Source of the DNA: Bradyrhizobium liaoningense
Lineage (GTDB): Bacteria; Pseudomonadota; Alphaproteobacteria; Rhizobiales; Xanthobacteraceae
Assembly: GCF_018130785.1 (NCBI RefSeq)
Contig: NZ_JAFCJT010000002.1
Span: forward strand, 496,001-560,000
Direction: 5' to 3'
Length of the DNA stretch: 64,000 nt
The position numbers and the translations under genes are program-made. Below the pieces are notes generated by a model, which worked only from the letters and a program-made list of their open reading frames with translations, was not told the DNA's origin and ran no database searches. Of the stretch, positions 51,616 through 60,417 are shown piece by piece. Position 1 is the first letter of the stretch. Each line of letters starts with the position of its first letter.

Positions 51616-53118
51616 TTAAACCGGCCCGGAGCGGTCGCGAAAAGCCTCGACCATCAGGGGGTTAAGCCCAAGTTCATTGAGCGCTTCGCGGGCGCGGGCA
51701 TTGTCTTGCGCCCGTCCCGCCAGCCGGTGACCCGAGAGCCGGTCGGGCAGCGCGGTGAGCAGGGCGCCCTGGCCGAGCCGGCGCGCCCATTCCTGGAGGT
51801 CGTTGGACAGGAAGCGGTAGCCGCCGACGGCCATGATGCCGGAGGGCGGCGCGGTGATGCAGATCGCGCCGCTCGGACGGTCGAGCCGCGCGGCATAGCC
51901 GGTGTCGACATAATCGCGCGGCGGCTGCGCCGTCAGGGTGTCGCCGACCGGCTGCGGCGGCGCGTAGGCCGCGATCGGCACCATTGCTCCGCGCAGGCCG
52001 AGCGTGCCCTTGGGGGTCAGCAGGATCTCGCCGGCGATAGAGGAGCCGGCCTGCTCGCGCGGGGCGCCGTGCGGTCCGGGCATCACGGGCACCGGCATGC
52101 CGTCCTCGCCGCGGCGGGCGCCGAACAGCCCGGCCTCGCCGAACAGATAGACGTCGGTCAGCGGTGCATGCGGCGCGATCCAGGCATCGCTCGCCGCCAC
52201 CTGCTCGGGCGCGCGCCAGAGGCCGATGACGTTGCGCAAGCTCGGCATCCGCGCCGCGAGATCGGAATCGCCGAGCCGCAGCGCGAGCTGCGCGGGGGCG
52301 ATCAGCACCTCGCATTCGTGCTCGTTGATCTGCTGTTCCAGCACATCGTTCTCGAAGGGATGATGCAGCGCCAGCGCGCCGCCGCAGAGCAGCCACACCG
52401 CGAGCGAGGAGGCGAGGCCCGCGAACGACATCGGCGTGAACGCCGCCATCACGGTCGCGCCCTGCTTGATGTCCGCCTCAAGCGACATCGCGAGCCCGCC
52501 GGCGATCAGGCTAAAATGCGGCCGCGGCACCGGGCGGAAGCCTTCCGCGGTGACGTCGAAGGAGATCATCGCCGCCTTGCGGCCGTCCTGGATCACGGCG
52601 CGCGTTGTGCCGGGCGGGCGGGCCAGCACGTCGTCGAGCGAGGCCATGCCCTCGGGCAGGTCGGCGCCGAAACCGCAGACGTACCGGATCGAGAAGGCCT
52701 CTGCGGCGGCATGCATCGCGAGGTCGGAATAGCTGACGCCGTCGACCTTGCTCATGGTGACGATGGCGCGCGCCGCGGTGCGGTTCAGCGCGGCGGTCAG
52801 TTCCGCATGGCGCCAGAGCAGCGGCAGCACGGCGACGACAAGCCCGGCGCGATGCGCGGCGAGCACTGTCAGCACGAACTCGACCGTAGCAGGCAGCTGG
52901 ATCGCGATGACGGAATTGGCCGGCAGGCCCGATTCGACGAAATGCGCCGACAGGGCCTCGATGGCGGTGTCGGCCTCGGCGTAGGTCATCCGCCGCGGCT
53001 GGTGGCCGGTCACGCGGGCCTTGTTGAGGGGATCGAGCAGAGCGGGCGCGTGCGGTTGCCGCATCAGCGTGCGCTGAAACAGCGTGTCGAGCGTCGGCGA
53101 TACGGCTGGCTGATTCAC
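51616..53118 (-). CDS. Degenerate adenylate-forming (ANL superfamily) enzyme
   Basis: 500 aa with acyl-CoA synthetase-like layout (N-terminal RRMTYAEADTAIEALSAHFVE and VVAVLPLLWRHAEL as in fatty-acyl ligases). The phosphate loop normally reading TSGTTGxPK is replaced by SFDVTAEGFRPVPR; the YGxTE motif is LFGEAGL; the TGD motif is TGYAARL; and no catalytic lysine motif is seen at the C-terminus. It is therefore probably unable to adenylate. It starts 4 nt after the YejA-like gene stops and precedes the PleD-like gene. Non-catalytic acyl or CoA binding is a possible role. Confidence 0.7.
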   Translation of the reverse strand: MNQPAVSPTLDTLFQRTLMRQPHAPALLDPLNKARVTGHQPRRMTYAEADTAIEALSAHFVESGLPANSVIAIQLPATVEFVLTVLAAHRAGLVVAVLPLLWRHAELTAALNRTAARAIVTMSKVDGVSYSDLAMHAAAEAFSIRYVCGFGADLPEGMASLDDVLARPPGTTRAVIQDGRKAAMISFDVTAEGFRPVPRPHFSLIAGGLAMSLEADIKQGATVMAAFTPMSFAGLASSLAVWLLCGGALALHHPFENDVLEQQINEHECEVLIAPAQLALRLGDSDLAARMPSLRNVIGLWRAPEQVAASDAWIAPHAPLTDVYLFGEAGLFGARRGEDGMPVPVMPGPHGAPREQAGSSIAGEILLTPKGTLGLRGAMVPIAAYAPPQPVGDTLTAQPPRDYVDTGYAARLDRPSGAICITAPPSGIMAVGGYRFLSNDLQEWARRLGQGALLTALPDRLSGHRLAGRAQDNARAREALNELGLNPLMVEAFRDRSGPV

Positions 53119-53122
53119 GGCG

Positions 53123-54973
53123 TCACTTCGCTTGCGGCTGTCCCTTCGACCACCAGGTCTCCGGCAGGTAGCCGGACAGCGCGGTGGCCTTTGGCCGTTC
53201 TATCCGATTCCAGCGTGCGATCCATTGCTCGGATACGTTAAACAGGGGGATTGTATAGAAACCGGAGATCAAGGCGCGGTCGAGCGCCCGCACCGCCGAG
53301 ACGAAGGCCGTATGATCACGGGCCTCGAGGAGAGCGTCGATCATGGCATCGACGGCGGGATCTTTGGCCCCCATGTAGTTGCGCGTGCCCGGATTGTCTG
53401 CGGCCGCGCTGCCCCAATAGAAATACTGCTCGTTGCCGGGCGACAGCGACTGGTCCCAACGGTTCTGGATCATGTCGAACTCGTAAGCGAGCCGGCGCTG
53501 GTCGAACTGCACGGGATCGACCGCGCGAACGGTCGGCTCGATGCCGGCGCGCTTGAGGTCGCGCTGGAACGCGAGCGCGATGCGCTCCTGGTCGCGGGTC
53601 GTCACCAGCATCTCGAAGGTGAAGGGGGCTTTTGTCGCGCGGTTACGCAGCACGGTGCCGTCGAGATCGTAGCCGGCGTCCGACAGGAGCTTGAGTGCCG
53701 CGCGCAGCTTCGTCCGGTCGCGCCCCGAGCCATCAGTTACGGGCAGGCGGTAGCCGTCCATGACGTCGGGCGGAATCTGCGCGGCAAAGGGTTTCAGCAG
53801 CTCGCGCTCGCGCGCATCCGCGGGCCGGCCATAAGCCGACAGGTCGGAGCCGGCGAAATACCCGGCAACGCGCGAATAGAGTCCGAAGAAGTAGTTGCGG
53901 TTGATGAGCTCGAAATCGAGCAGCAGCGTCAGTGCCCGGCGCACGCGGATGTCGGCGAAGATCGGGCGGCGCGTGTTGAACACCAGGAATTCCGAAGGCT
54001 GCGGCACGCCGGGCTTGACGGTGTCGCGGATCACTTCGCCGCTCTTGGCAGCCGGAAAGTCGTAACCATCGTGCCAGCGCAGCGGCTCGTGCTCGACGCG
54101 GAAATCATAGAGGCCGCGCTTGAAGGCCTCGAACTGGCCGTTGGCCTCGCGAAAATAGTCGAGCCTGATCTCGTCGAAATTGTAGAGCCCGCGATTGATC
54201 GGCAGATCGCGCCCCCAATAATCGGGATTGCGCGTGAGCGTGACGCTGGCGCCGGGTTTCACCGCGGCGACGCGATAGGGGCCCGAGCCGACCGGGCCGG
54301 TCAGCGTCGTCTCCTCGAAGGTCGCGACATCCACTGCATGCTTCGGCAGGATCGGCATCAGGCCGAGGATCAGCGGCAATTCCCGGTCCTTGGCGCCGGC
54401 CAGATCGAAGCGGACGGTGAGAGGATCGGGCGCCTCGGCCTTGGCGACCTTGGCGTAATACTGCCGATGGTTGGGGCGGCCGTGATCGCGCAGCAACTGC
54501 CAGGAGAACAGCACGTCCTCTGCCAGTACCGGCTTGCCGTCGGAGAATCGGGCGCGGGGATCGAGGCGGAACGTGACAAAGCTCCGCTCGTCATCGGTCT
54601 CGACCGATCTGGCGAGCAGGCCGTAGAGCGTGAACGGCTCGTCATTGCCGCGCGCGAGCAGGCTCTCGACCACGTAGTTCCGCACCGGCTGCACGGCCAA
54701 TCCCTTGACGATGAAGGGATTGAGGCTGTCGAAGGTGCCGAGAATGCCCCAGGTCAGCCGGCCGCCCTTGGGGGCATCAGGGTTGGCGTAGGGCATGTGG
54801 GTGAAATCGGCCGGCATCGCCGGTTTGCCGTGCATCGCGATGGCATGGGCTTCCTCGGCTCCCGCGCCGCTTGCGGAGAGCGCCAAGGCGAGGACGAAGG
54901 CGAGAAAACAGAGGCGGGTGCCAAGGCCCTCAAGAAGGCCCTCGAGAAGGCGCTGGAACATGAACATCGGCAC
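53123..54973 (-). CDS. Periplasmic oligopeptide-binding protein, YejA type
   Basis: 616 aa extracytoplasmic solute-binding protein (SBP_bac_5). A signal peptide (up to about residue 39, ALSASGAGAEEAHA) is followed by PKGGRLTWGILGTFDSLNPF, typical of the YejA subgroup that binds peptides or microcin-like compounds. FSDGKPVLAEDVLFSWQ and VRRALTLLLDFELINRNYFFG are standard. No permease or ATPase gene is adjacent. The downstream ANL-like gene begins 4 nt after its stop, so the two are co-transcribed. The start is uncertain; several ATGs are close together (MPMFMF). Confidence 0.85.
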   Translation of the reverse strand: MPMFMFQRLLEGLLEGLGTRLCFLAFVLALALSASGAGAEEAHAIAMHGKPAMPADFTHMPYANPDAPKGGRLTWGILGTFDSLNPFIVKGLAVQPVRNYVVESLLARGNDEPFTLYGLLARSVETDDERSFVTFRLDPRARFSDGKPVLAEDVLFSWQLLRDHGRPNHRQYYAKVAKAEAPDPLTVRFDLAGAKDRELPLILGLMPILPKHAVDVATFEETTLTGPVGSGPYRVAAVKPGASVTLTRNPDYWGRDLPINRGLYNFDEIRLDYFREANGQFEAFKRGLYDFRVEHEPLRWHDGYDFPAAKSGEVIRDTVKPGVPQPSEFLVFNTRRPIFADIRVRRALTLLLDFELINRNYFFGLYSRVAGYFAGSDLSAYGRPADARERELLKPFAAQIPPDVMDGYRLPVTDGSGRDRTKLRAALKLLSDAGYDLDGTVLRNRATKAPFTFEMLVTTRDQERIALAFQRDLKRAGIEPTVRAVDPVQFDQRRLAYEFDMIQNRWDQSLSPGNEQYFYWGSAAADNPGTRNYMGAKDPAVDAMIDALLEARDHTAFVSAVRALDRALISGFYTIPLFNVSEQWIARWNRIERPKATALSGYLPETWWSKGQPQAK

Positions 54974-55239
54974 ACGTTGATTCGAGGACCGGCGGGCCTG
55001 AATCCTATCACAAGGAATTTCACGGAGCGCAGGCCCAAGAGCGGTTCAAGCCGTGGCCAAAGACGCTTGTCGGCATTGATCTTTTCGTCGACCACGTTAA
55101 GAAGGCGGGCAATCGCGCAAGAGCGTCGAGCCCGTCACTTATCCGCCTCAATTGACGGGGAGAGAGCCGCGCCCAACGCGGCTAGGTTCGTCGCTTCGGA
55201 GCGGTTCGGGCACTTCCCGTTCAGAAAGGGTTTTCCGCA

Positions 55240-56061
55240 ATGAATTTCCGTTACTTGGCCGCGTCCGTACGGCCGCGCGGGCGACTTCTCGCCTTGTTGA
55301 CGGCGACGGCGTTGGCCGTTCCGTTTGCCGCCGAGGCCCAGACCCCGGCGCCGGCCCCCGGCGCACCCGCCGCGCCCAAGGCGGCACCGAAAGCCGCTCC
55401 CAAGGCTGCCCCCAAGGCTCCGGCGCCGGCTGCCCAGGCTCCCGCCCAGCCGGCTCCCGCGCAGGGCGCTCCGGCGCAGCAGGGCGCGGCCCAACCGGCT
55501 GATCAGCAGATCCAGCTGATCTACGCTCCCTGGACCAAGTTCTGCCTCAAGGGGCAGGACGCGAACGCCAAGCAGGTCTGCTTCACCGGCAAGGACGGCC
55601 GCATCGAGTCGGGCCAGCCGGTCATCGCGGCCGTGATCATCGAGCCGGAAGGCGAGCCCAAGAAGATCCTGCGCGTGACGCTGCCGCTCGGCATGCAGCT
55701 CGTGCACGGCACCCGCATCATCGTGGACAACAATCCGCCGTTGCAGAGTCCCTATGTGATCTGCTTCCAGAACGGCTGCATGTCGGACTACGAAGCCACG
55801 CCCGAGCTCATCGGCAACATGAAGAAGGGGCAGAACCTCGTTGTCCAGGCGATCAATGCCAACGGCGCGCCCCTGACGCTGCCGCTGCCGCTCGCCGGCG
55901 AATTCCAGAAGGCCTATGACGGTCCGCCGACCGATCCGAAGGTGTTCGAGGAAACCCAGAAGAAGCTCCAGGAAGAGCTTCAGAAGAAGGCCGACGAGCA
56001 GCGCAAGAAGCTCGAGCAGCAAGGCACGCCTCCCGGCGCCGCTCCGGCCGGCCAGAAGTAA
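55240..56061 (+). CDS. Invasion-associated locus B (IalB) family protein
   Basis: 273 aa periplasmic protein. Signal peptide 1-33 (ATALAVPFAAEAQ), a low-complexity Ala/Pro/Lys region with KAAP repeats (about 38-85), then the IalB domain (YAPWTKFCLKGQD, VCFTGKDGR, VICFQNGCMSDYEA), with cysteines typical of the family, and a charged coiled-coil tail (QKKLQEELQKKADEQRKK). IalB helps host-cell entry in Bartonella; in soil alphaproteobacteria its role is unclear. ATG at 55240 follows GAAAGG. Confidence 0.86.
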   Translation: MNFRYLAASVRPRGRLLALLTATALAVPFAAEAQTPAPAPGAPAAPKAAPKAAPKAAPKAPAPAAQAPAQPAPAQGAPAQQGAAQPADQQIQLIYAPWTKFCLKGQDANAKQVCFTGKDGRIESGQPVIAAVIIEPEGEPKKILRVTLPLGMQLVHGTRIIVDNNPPLQSPYVICFQNGCMSDYEATPELIGNMKKGQNLVVQAINANGAPLTLPLPLAGEFQKAYDGPPTDPKVFEETQKKLQEELQKKADEQRKKLEQQGTPPGAAPAGQK

Positions 56062-56085
56062 ATCGGGACTCAAATCCGGGACATG

Positions 56086-56115
56086 AAAAAGGCGCTCGGT
56101 TCGAGCGCCTTTTTT
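56086..56115. terminator. Bidirectional intrinsic terminator
   Basis: Stem AAGGCGCTCG / CGAGCGCCTT with GTT loop and T-runs on both strands, between the convergent IalB-family and hspQ genes. Confidence 0.88.
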
Positions 56116-56154
56116 GCGGGCCGCATGATGCGGCAAAACTCAGTTCAAGCTGGC

Positions 56155-56487
56155 TCAGTTCAGCGACGGATTGCGCGGGCGGTAGCCGCCGGTTTTGTCC
56201 TTGATGAAGATCTCGGCAACTTGCGAATGGCGGATCGGCTCGCCGGAATCGTCCGGCACCAGATTCTGCTCGGAGACATAGGCGACGTATTCCGATTCTG
56301 CGTTCTCCGCGAGCAGGTGGTAGAACGGCTGATCCTTGTGAGGCCGCACCTCCTCGGGGATCGACAGCCACCACTCCTCGGTGTTGTTGAATTCCGGATC
56401 GATGTCGAAGATCACGCCGCGGAACGAGAAGATCCGGTGGCGCACGACCTGTCCGATCTGGAATTTGGCGGTCCGGGCTTTAATCAT
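56155..56487 (-). CDS. hspQ: Heat-shock protein HspQ (DNA-binding/protease-adaptor)
   Basis: 110 aa matching HspQ: KFQIGQVVRHRIFSFRGVIFDIDPEFNN, RPHKDQPFYHLLAE and YVAYVSEQNLVPDDSGEPIRHS. In E. coli HspQ is heat-induced, binds DnaA and acts as a specificity factor for Lon. Cytoplasmic. Convergent with the IalB gene. ATG at 56487; no sigma-32-like promoter was identified with confidence. Confidence 0.93.
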   Translation of the reverse strand: MIKARTAKFQIGQVVRHRIFSFRGVIFDIDPEFNNTEEWWLSIPEEVRPHKDQPFYHLLAENAESEYVAYVSEQNLVPDDSGEPIRHSQVAEIFIKDKTGGYRPRNPSLN

Positions 56488-56593
56488 TCCTCGTCGATAG
56501 ACCAGGATTGTGGCCGATGCTAGTGCCCTGATCTGTAATTAACCTTCGGCTAAGGGGCAGATAGCCCCCAAATCCTCAGAAAACACTTCATCA

Positions 56594-57547
56594 ATGGTCG
56601 ATATCCTCAATCTGGCGCTACCTTATTTCGGCTTGATCTTCGTCGGATTCGCCTGCGGCAAAGCCAAATCGCTGCCGGAATCGGGCCTCGCCTGGATGAA
56701 CTTCTTCCTGCTCTACGTGTCGCTGCCGGCGCTGCTGTTTGCGATCATGTCGAAGACGCCGTTTGCGGAATTGAACAACCCGCCGTTTCTGGTGGCAACC
56801 ACGCTGTCCACGGTTGCGGCATTCACCCTGGCGCTGGTGGTCGGCAAGGTTTTGGGACGGCTGACGCTGCGCGAGGCGACGCTTGCGGGCCTCTCCGGCG
56901 GCTATGGCAATATCGGCTACATGGGGCCGGGGCTGGCGCTCGCCGTGCTTGGACCGAAGGCCTCGGCGCCGACCGCGCTGATCTTCTGCTGCGACAGCAT
57001 CTTCCTGTTCACGATCGTGCCGCTGCTGATCGAGCTCTCCGACCGCGACCATCCCTCGCTGGTCCATGCCTTCGGTGTCGTGCTGAAGCAGATCGTTCTC
57101 AACCCGCTGATCATGTCGGCCTGTTTTGGCGCGGCCGTGGCGGCGCTTCATATCGAACTGCCGGTCGCACTCGACCGCACCATCACGTTCCTTCAGAACG
57201 CAGCCGCACCGACCGCGCTGTTCGTGCTCGGCGTGACCGTGGCGCTCCGCCCGTTCAACCGTGTGCCGTGGGAAGTGCCAGGCGTGATCGCGGTGAAGCT
57301 ATTGATCCACCCGCTCGCCGCGTTCGGCCTGATGCTGGCGTTCGGTCCGTTCGCGCAGCCCTGGGCCGCGACCGCCGTGCTGATGGCCTCGCTGCCGCCG
57401 GCGCTCAATGTGTTCGTGATCGCCCGGCAGAACGACGCCTGGATCGAATCCGCTTCCGTCGCGGTGCTGCTCGGCACCTTCGCATCCGTGGTCACGCTGA
57501 CCAGCGTGATGTGGGCGATCCAGACCGGCCGGCTGGCGTTTCCGTAA
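56594..57547 (+). CDS. AEC-family transporter (auxin efflux carrier type)
   Basis: 317 aa with ten membrane helices in two halves, the AEC family layout: an N-terminal ALPYFGLIFVGFACGKAK, the ATLAGLSGGYGNIGYMGPGL segment around the family's Asn motif, and the C-terminal ATAVLMASLPPALNVFVIARQ. Members export organic acids or malonate-like solutes; substrate unknown. ATG at 56594. Its stop is 6 nt from the convergent UbiH gene. Confidence 0.83.
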   Translation: MVDILNLALPYFGLIFVGFACGKAKSLPESGLAWMNFFLLYVSLPALLFAIMSKTPFAELNNPPFLVATTLSTVAAFTLALVVGKVLGRLTLREATLAGLSGGYGNIGYMGPGLALAVLGPKASAPTALIFCCDSIFLFTIVPLLIELSDRDHPSLVHAFGVVLKQIVLNPLIMSACFGAAVAALHIELPVALDRTITFLQNAAAPTALFVLGVTVALRPFNRVPWEVPGVIAVKLLIHPLAAFGLMLAFGPFAQPWAATAVLMASLPPALNVFVIARQNDAWIESASVAVLLGTFASVVTLTSVMWAIQTGRLAFP

Positions 57548-57553
57548 GCGGGC

Positions 57554-58738
57554 CTACCGCCGCCACGTCGGGGTCAGGCCCTCGCGCATGGCGAAGCGCC
57601 TGAGCGGGCCGATGGCGCCGAGCAGGTGCATGCCGACCGCGCGCACCGGCTGGAGCGGCAGAAAGTCGTTGAGCAGGGAGCGGTTGGCGATGTCGATCGC
57701 AAACGTGCGGCTCAAAATATCCGGACGCCGCGCGCGGTCGTAGCGTTTGAGCAGGTCGGGTGCGCCGGGATCCTGGCCCGCAGCGATGGCTTCGCCCGCG
57801 AGCCTGGCGATGTCAGCGGCATCGCGCAGGCCGAGGTTGAGGCCCTGGGCGCCGATCGGTGGAACCACATGGGCGGCCTCGCCGACCAGCGCGATGCGGT
57901 CGCGGCCGAAGGATTTTGGACGCTCGATCGCAAGCGGGAAAAGGTTGCGGCCCGGCTCGACCGTCATGCGTCCCAAAATGGAATGCGACTGCCTTTCGAT
58001 CGCTGCGGACAGCTCCGCGTCGCTCAAGCCGCGAAGCCGCTCAGCTTCCGCAGGCGCCGCGACCCAGACGATGCTGGAGCGGTCGCCGGGCAGGGGCACG
58101 AACACGCAAGGGCCATGCGGCGTGTGGAACTCGGTCGAGACGTTGCGATGCGGGCGCGCGTGGCCGACATTGAAGGTCAGCGCCGTCTGCGTCAGGTCGC
58201 GCCGCGTCACCGCGATGCCGGCGGCCTCCCGGCACAGCGAGTGGCGGCCGTCGGCGCCGACCACGAGCCGGGCCGAGAAGAATTGAGCGGACGCCGTGCG
58301 GATCGCGACGTCGTCGGCTTCGATGACGACGCTTTCGGCCTCGTCATCGCAACGGACGAGGTTGGACAACTCGGCCGCGCGTTCTTCCAGCGCCAGCATC
58401 AGCGAGCGGTTGTCGATGTTGTAGCCGAAGGCGTCGAGCGCGATTTCGTGACAGGAGAACCGGACCTCCGGCGCGCGGAACAGCCGGCCGGTGTCGTCGA
58501 CGAGGCGCATGATTTCGAGCGCGGCCGCCTTGTCCTTGCAGCGCGGCCAGACGTCGAGGCTCTCCAGGAGCTCGACGGAGGCGCCGAGCAGGGCGGTGGT
58601 GCGGTTGTCGGCATAGGGCACGCGCCGCGCCACCAGCGCGGTCCGCGCGCCGGCCTGCGCCAGTGCAATCGCCGCCACCAGTCCCGCCGGTCCGCCGCCG
58701 ATCACGGCCGCGTCAAAAAGTGTCGATGCGTCTGTCAT
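57554..58738 (-). CDS. UbiH/UbiF-family FAD-dependent hydroxylase
   Basis: 394 aa. The N-terminal FAD-binding motif is AVIGGGPAGLVAAIALAQAG, and the second FAD motif is ALVGEAAHVVPPIGAQGLNLGLRDA (the GD motif has Glu instead of Asp). VVGADGRHSLCREAA is the DG motif. Such proteins hydroxylate the ubiquinone ring. MTDAST at 58738 is chosen as start; the ATG at 58762 adds a cysteine/arginine-rich stretch. Which ring position is modified cannot be deduced. Confidence 0.82.
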   Translation of the reverse strand: MTDASTLFDAAVIGGGPAGLVAAIALAQAGARTALVARRVPYADNRTTALLGASVELLESLDVWPRCKDKAAALEIMRLVDDTGRLFRAPEVRFSCHEIALDAFGYNIDNRSLMLALEERAAELSNLVRCDDEAESVVIEADDVAIRTASAQFFSARLVVGADGRHSLCREAAGIAVTRRDLTQTALTFNVGHARPHRNVSTEFHTPHGPCVFVPLPGDRSSIVWVAAPAEAERLRGLSDAELSAAIERQSHSILGRMTVEPGRNLFPLAIERPKSFGRDRIALVGEAAHVVPPIGAQGLNLGLRDAADIARLAGEAIAAGQDPGAPDLLKRYDRARRPDILSRTFAIDIANRSLLNDFLPLQPVRAVGMHLLGAIGPLRRFAMREGLTPTWRR

Positions 58739-58867
58739 GGAACGACATTTGACACGCCCCACGGCAAATTCAAGCCCACCTATTTTTCCCTGATTTTATC
58801 GCGAATTGTGCGACCGCGCGCCGCAATGGCGGATGTGCAAACCGGTCTCATTCTGATAGCAGAAGCC

Positions 58868-59605
58868 ATGGATACTCAGTTGGATACCCAGCAGGATTCC
58901 CTGAAGCCGAGACCGGCGATCCGCGCCGCGGCCTTCTCGGTGCACATCTTCACCGCATTCGGCGCGGCCATCGCGCTCTTGGCCATGCTGGAGGCCGTGC
59001 GCGAGCATTGGGCGGCGATGTTTCAGTGGCTGGGCGTCGCCCTGATCATCGATGCGATCGACGGGCCGATCGCCCGCCGGCTCAACGTCAAGGACGTACA
59101 GCCGAACTGGTCGGGAGACGTGCTCGATCTCGTGGTCGACTTCGTCACCTATGTCTTCGTGCCGGCCTATGCGATCGTGGCGAGCGGGCTGTTGCTGCCG
59201 GTGGCCGCACCGCTGCTCGGCATCGCCATCATCGTCACCAGCGCACTATATTTCGCCGATCTGCGTATGAAGGCGGACGACAATCATTTCCGCGGCTTTC
59301 CGGCGCTGTGGAATGCGGCGGCATTCTACCTGTTCCTGCTGCACTGGCCGCCGCTGGCATCGACGCTCCTGGTCGCTGCGCTTGTCGTGCTGACTTTCGT
59401 GCCGTTCCACGTGCTGCATCCGGTCCGGGTCGTGCGGCTGCGCTGGCTGACGATGTCGCTGATCGCGATCTGGGCCGTGCTGGGCCTCTACGTGCTGGAG
59501 ATGGATTTTCGCGTCGGCGCGGGCGTGACCATCGTGCTCTGCGCCATCGCGCTCTGGATCAGCTTCAGCGACGCATTGATCCGCTTGGCAAGATCCTTCG
59601 CATGA
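58868..59605 (+). CDS. pcs: Phosphatidylcholine synthase
   Basis: 245 aa integral membrane enzyme of the CDP-alcohol phosphatidyltransferase family. The active-site motif DG-x2-AR-x13-G-x3-D-x3-D is visible (DAIDGPIARRL, then SGDVLDLVVD). N-terminal AAFSVHIFTAFGAA and the FADLRMKADDNHFRGFPA segment are characteristic of Pcs, which condenses choline with CDP-diacylglycerol. Phosphatidylcholine is needed by Bradyrhizobium for normal symbiosis. It overlaps terC by 4 nt. Confidence 0.88.
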   Translation: MDTQLDTQQDSLKPRPAIRAAAFSVHIFTAFGAAIALLAMLEAVREHWAAMFQWLGVALIIDAIDGPIARRLNVKDVQPNWSGDVLDLVVDFVTYVFVPAYAIVASGLLLPVAAPLLGIAIIVTSALYFADLRMKADDNHFRGFPALWNAAAFYLFLLHWPPLASTLLVAALVVLTFVPFHVLHPVRVVRLRWLTMSLIAIWAVLGLYVLEMDFRVGAGVTIVLCAIALWISFSDALIRLARSFA

Positions 59606-60336
59606 TGCACCTCCTCACTAGTCCTGAAGCTTGGGCCGCACTGCTCACCTTGACCGCGCTCGAGATCGTGCTCGGCATCGACAACGTCATCTTCCTGTCG
59701 GTGATCGTGTCGCGCATCCCCGAGAAGCAGGCCCACCGCGCCCGCCAGATCGGGCTCGCGCTGGCGCTGATCTTCCGCATCATCCTGCTCAGCCTGCTGG
59801 TCTGGCTGATCGGCCTGACCGCGCCGGTGTTTTCGTTTTCGGGTTACGGCTTCTCCTGGCGCGATCTCATCCTGATCGGCGGTGGGCTGTTCCTGATCGC
59901 CAAGGCGACGCACGAGATCCACGCCGAGGTCGAAGCCGATGAGGCCGAAGGGGGCCGCGAATCCGGTGGCAACGCGTTCTTTTTGGTGATCGTCCAGATC
60001 ATCATCATCGACATCGTGTTCTCGCTGGACTCGATCATCACCGCGATCGGCATGGCGCAGGACATCGAGATCATGATCGCGGCCGTCGTAATCGCCTGCC
60101 TGATCATGTACATTTCGTCCGGGCCGGTGTCGCGATTCGTCGCGGAGCATCCGACCACCAAGATGCTGGCGCTGGCTTTCCTTGTGCTGATCGGTGTCGC
60201 GCTGGTCGCGGACGGATTCCAATTCCACATTCCGCGCGGCTACATCTATTTCGCAATTGCGTTCTCGGCGGCGGTGGAATTCTTCAACGTGCTGGCGAAG
60301 CGTAACCGCCGGAAAGCCCGCAAGCCGTCCATCTAG
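59602..60336 (+). CDS. TerC-family membrane protein
   Basis: 244 aa with seven or so membrane helices. The family motifs EIVLGIDNVIFLSVI and DIVFSLDSIITAIGM carry the conserved Asp residues within membrane segments; the C-terminal half ends FLVLIGVALVADGF and FAIAFSAAVEFFNV. TerC proteins are proposed to act in manganese efflux or metalation of exported proteins. ATGA overlap with pcs indicates translational coupling. ATG at 59602. Confidence 0.9.
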   Translation: MMHLLTSPEAWAALLTLTALEIVLGIDNVIFLSVIVSRIPEKQAHRARQIGLALALIFRIILLSLLVWLIGLTAPVFSFSGYGFSWRDLILIGGGLFLIAKATHEIHAEVEADEAEGGRESGGNAFFLVIVQIIIIDIVFSLDSIITAIGMAQDIEIMIAAVVIACLIMYISSGPVSRFVAEHPTTKMLALAFLVLIGVALVADGFQFHIPRGYIYFAIAFSAAVEFFNVLAKRNRRKARKPSI

Positions 60337-60417
60337 TCGTTCCAATCTGGGTCGAGTTGACAAGGCGGGCGCGATGTCTTTCGCTCATCCGCGAGAAGCC
60401 CGAGAGGAGGTCAGGTG

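Noticed and set aside
53132-55243. 703-codon plus-strand frame opposite the YejA-like gene
   Set aside because: Shadow frame; the minus strand encodes a clear solute-binding protein with signal peptide.
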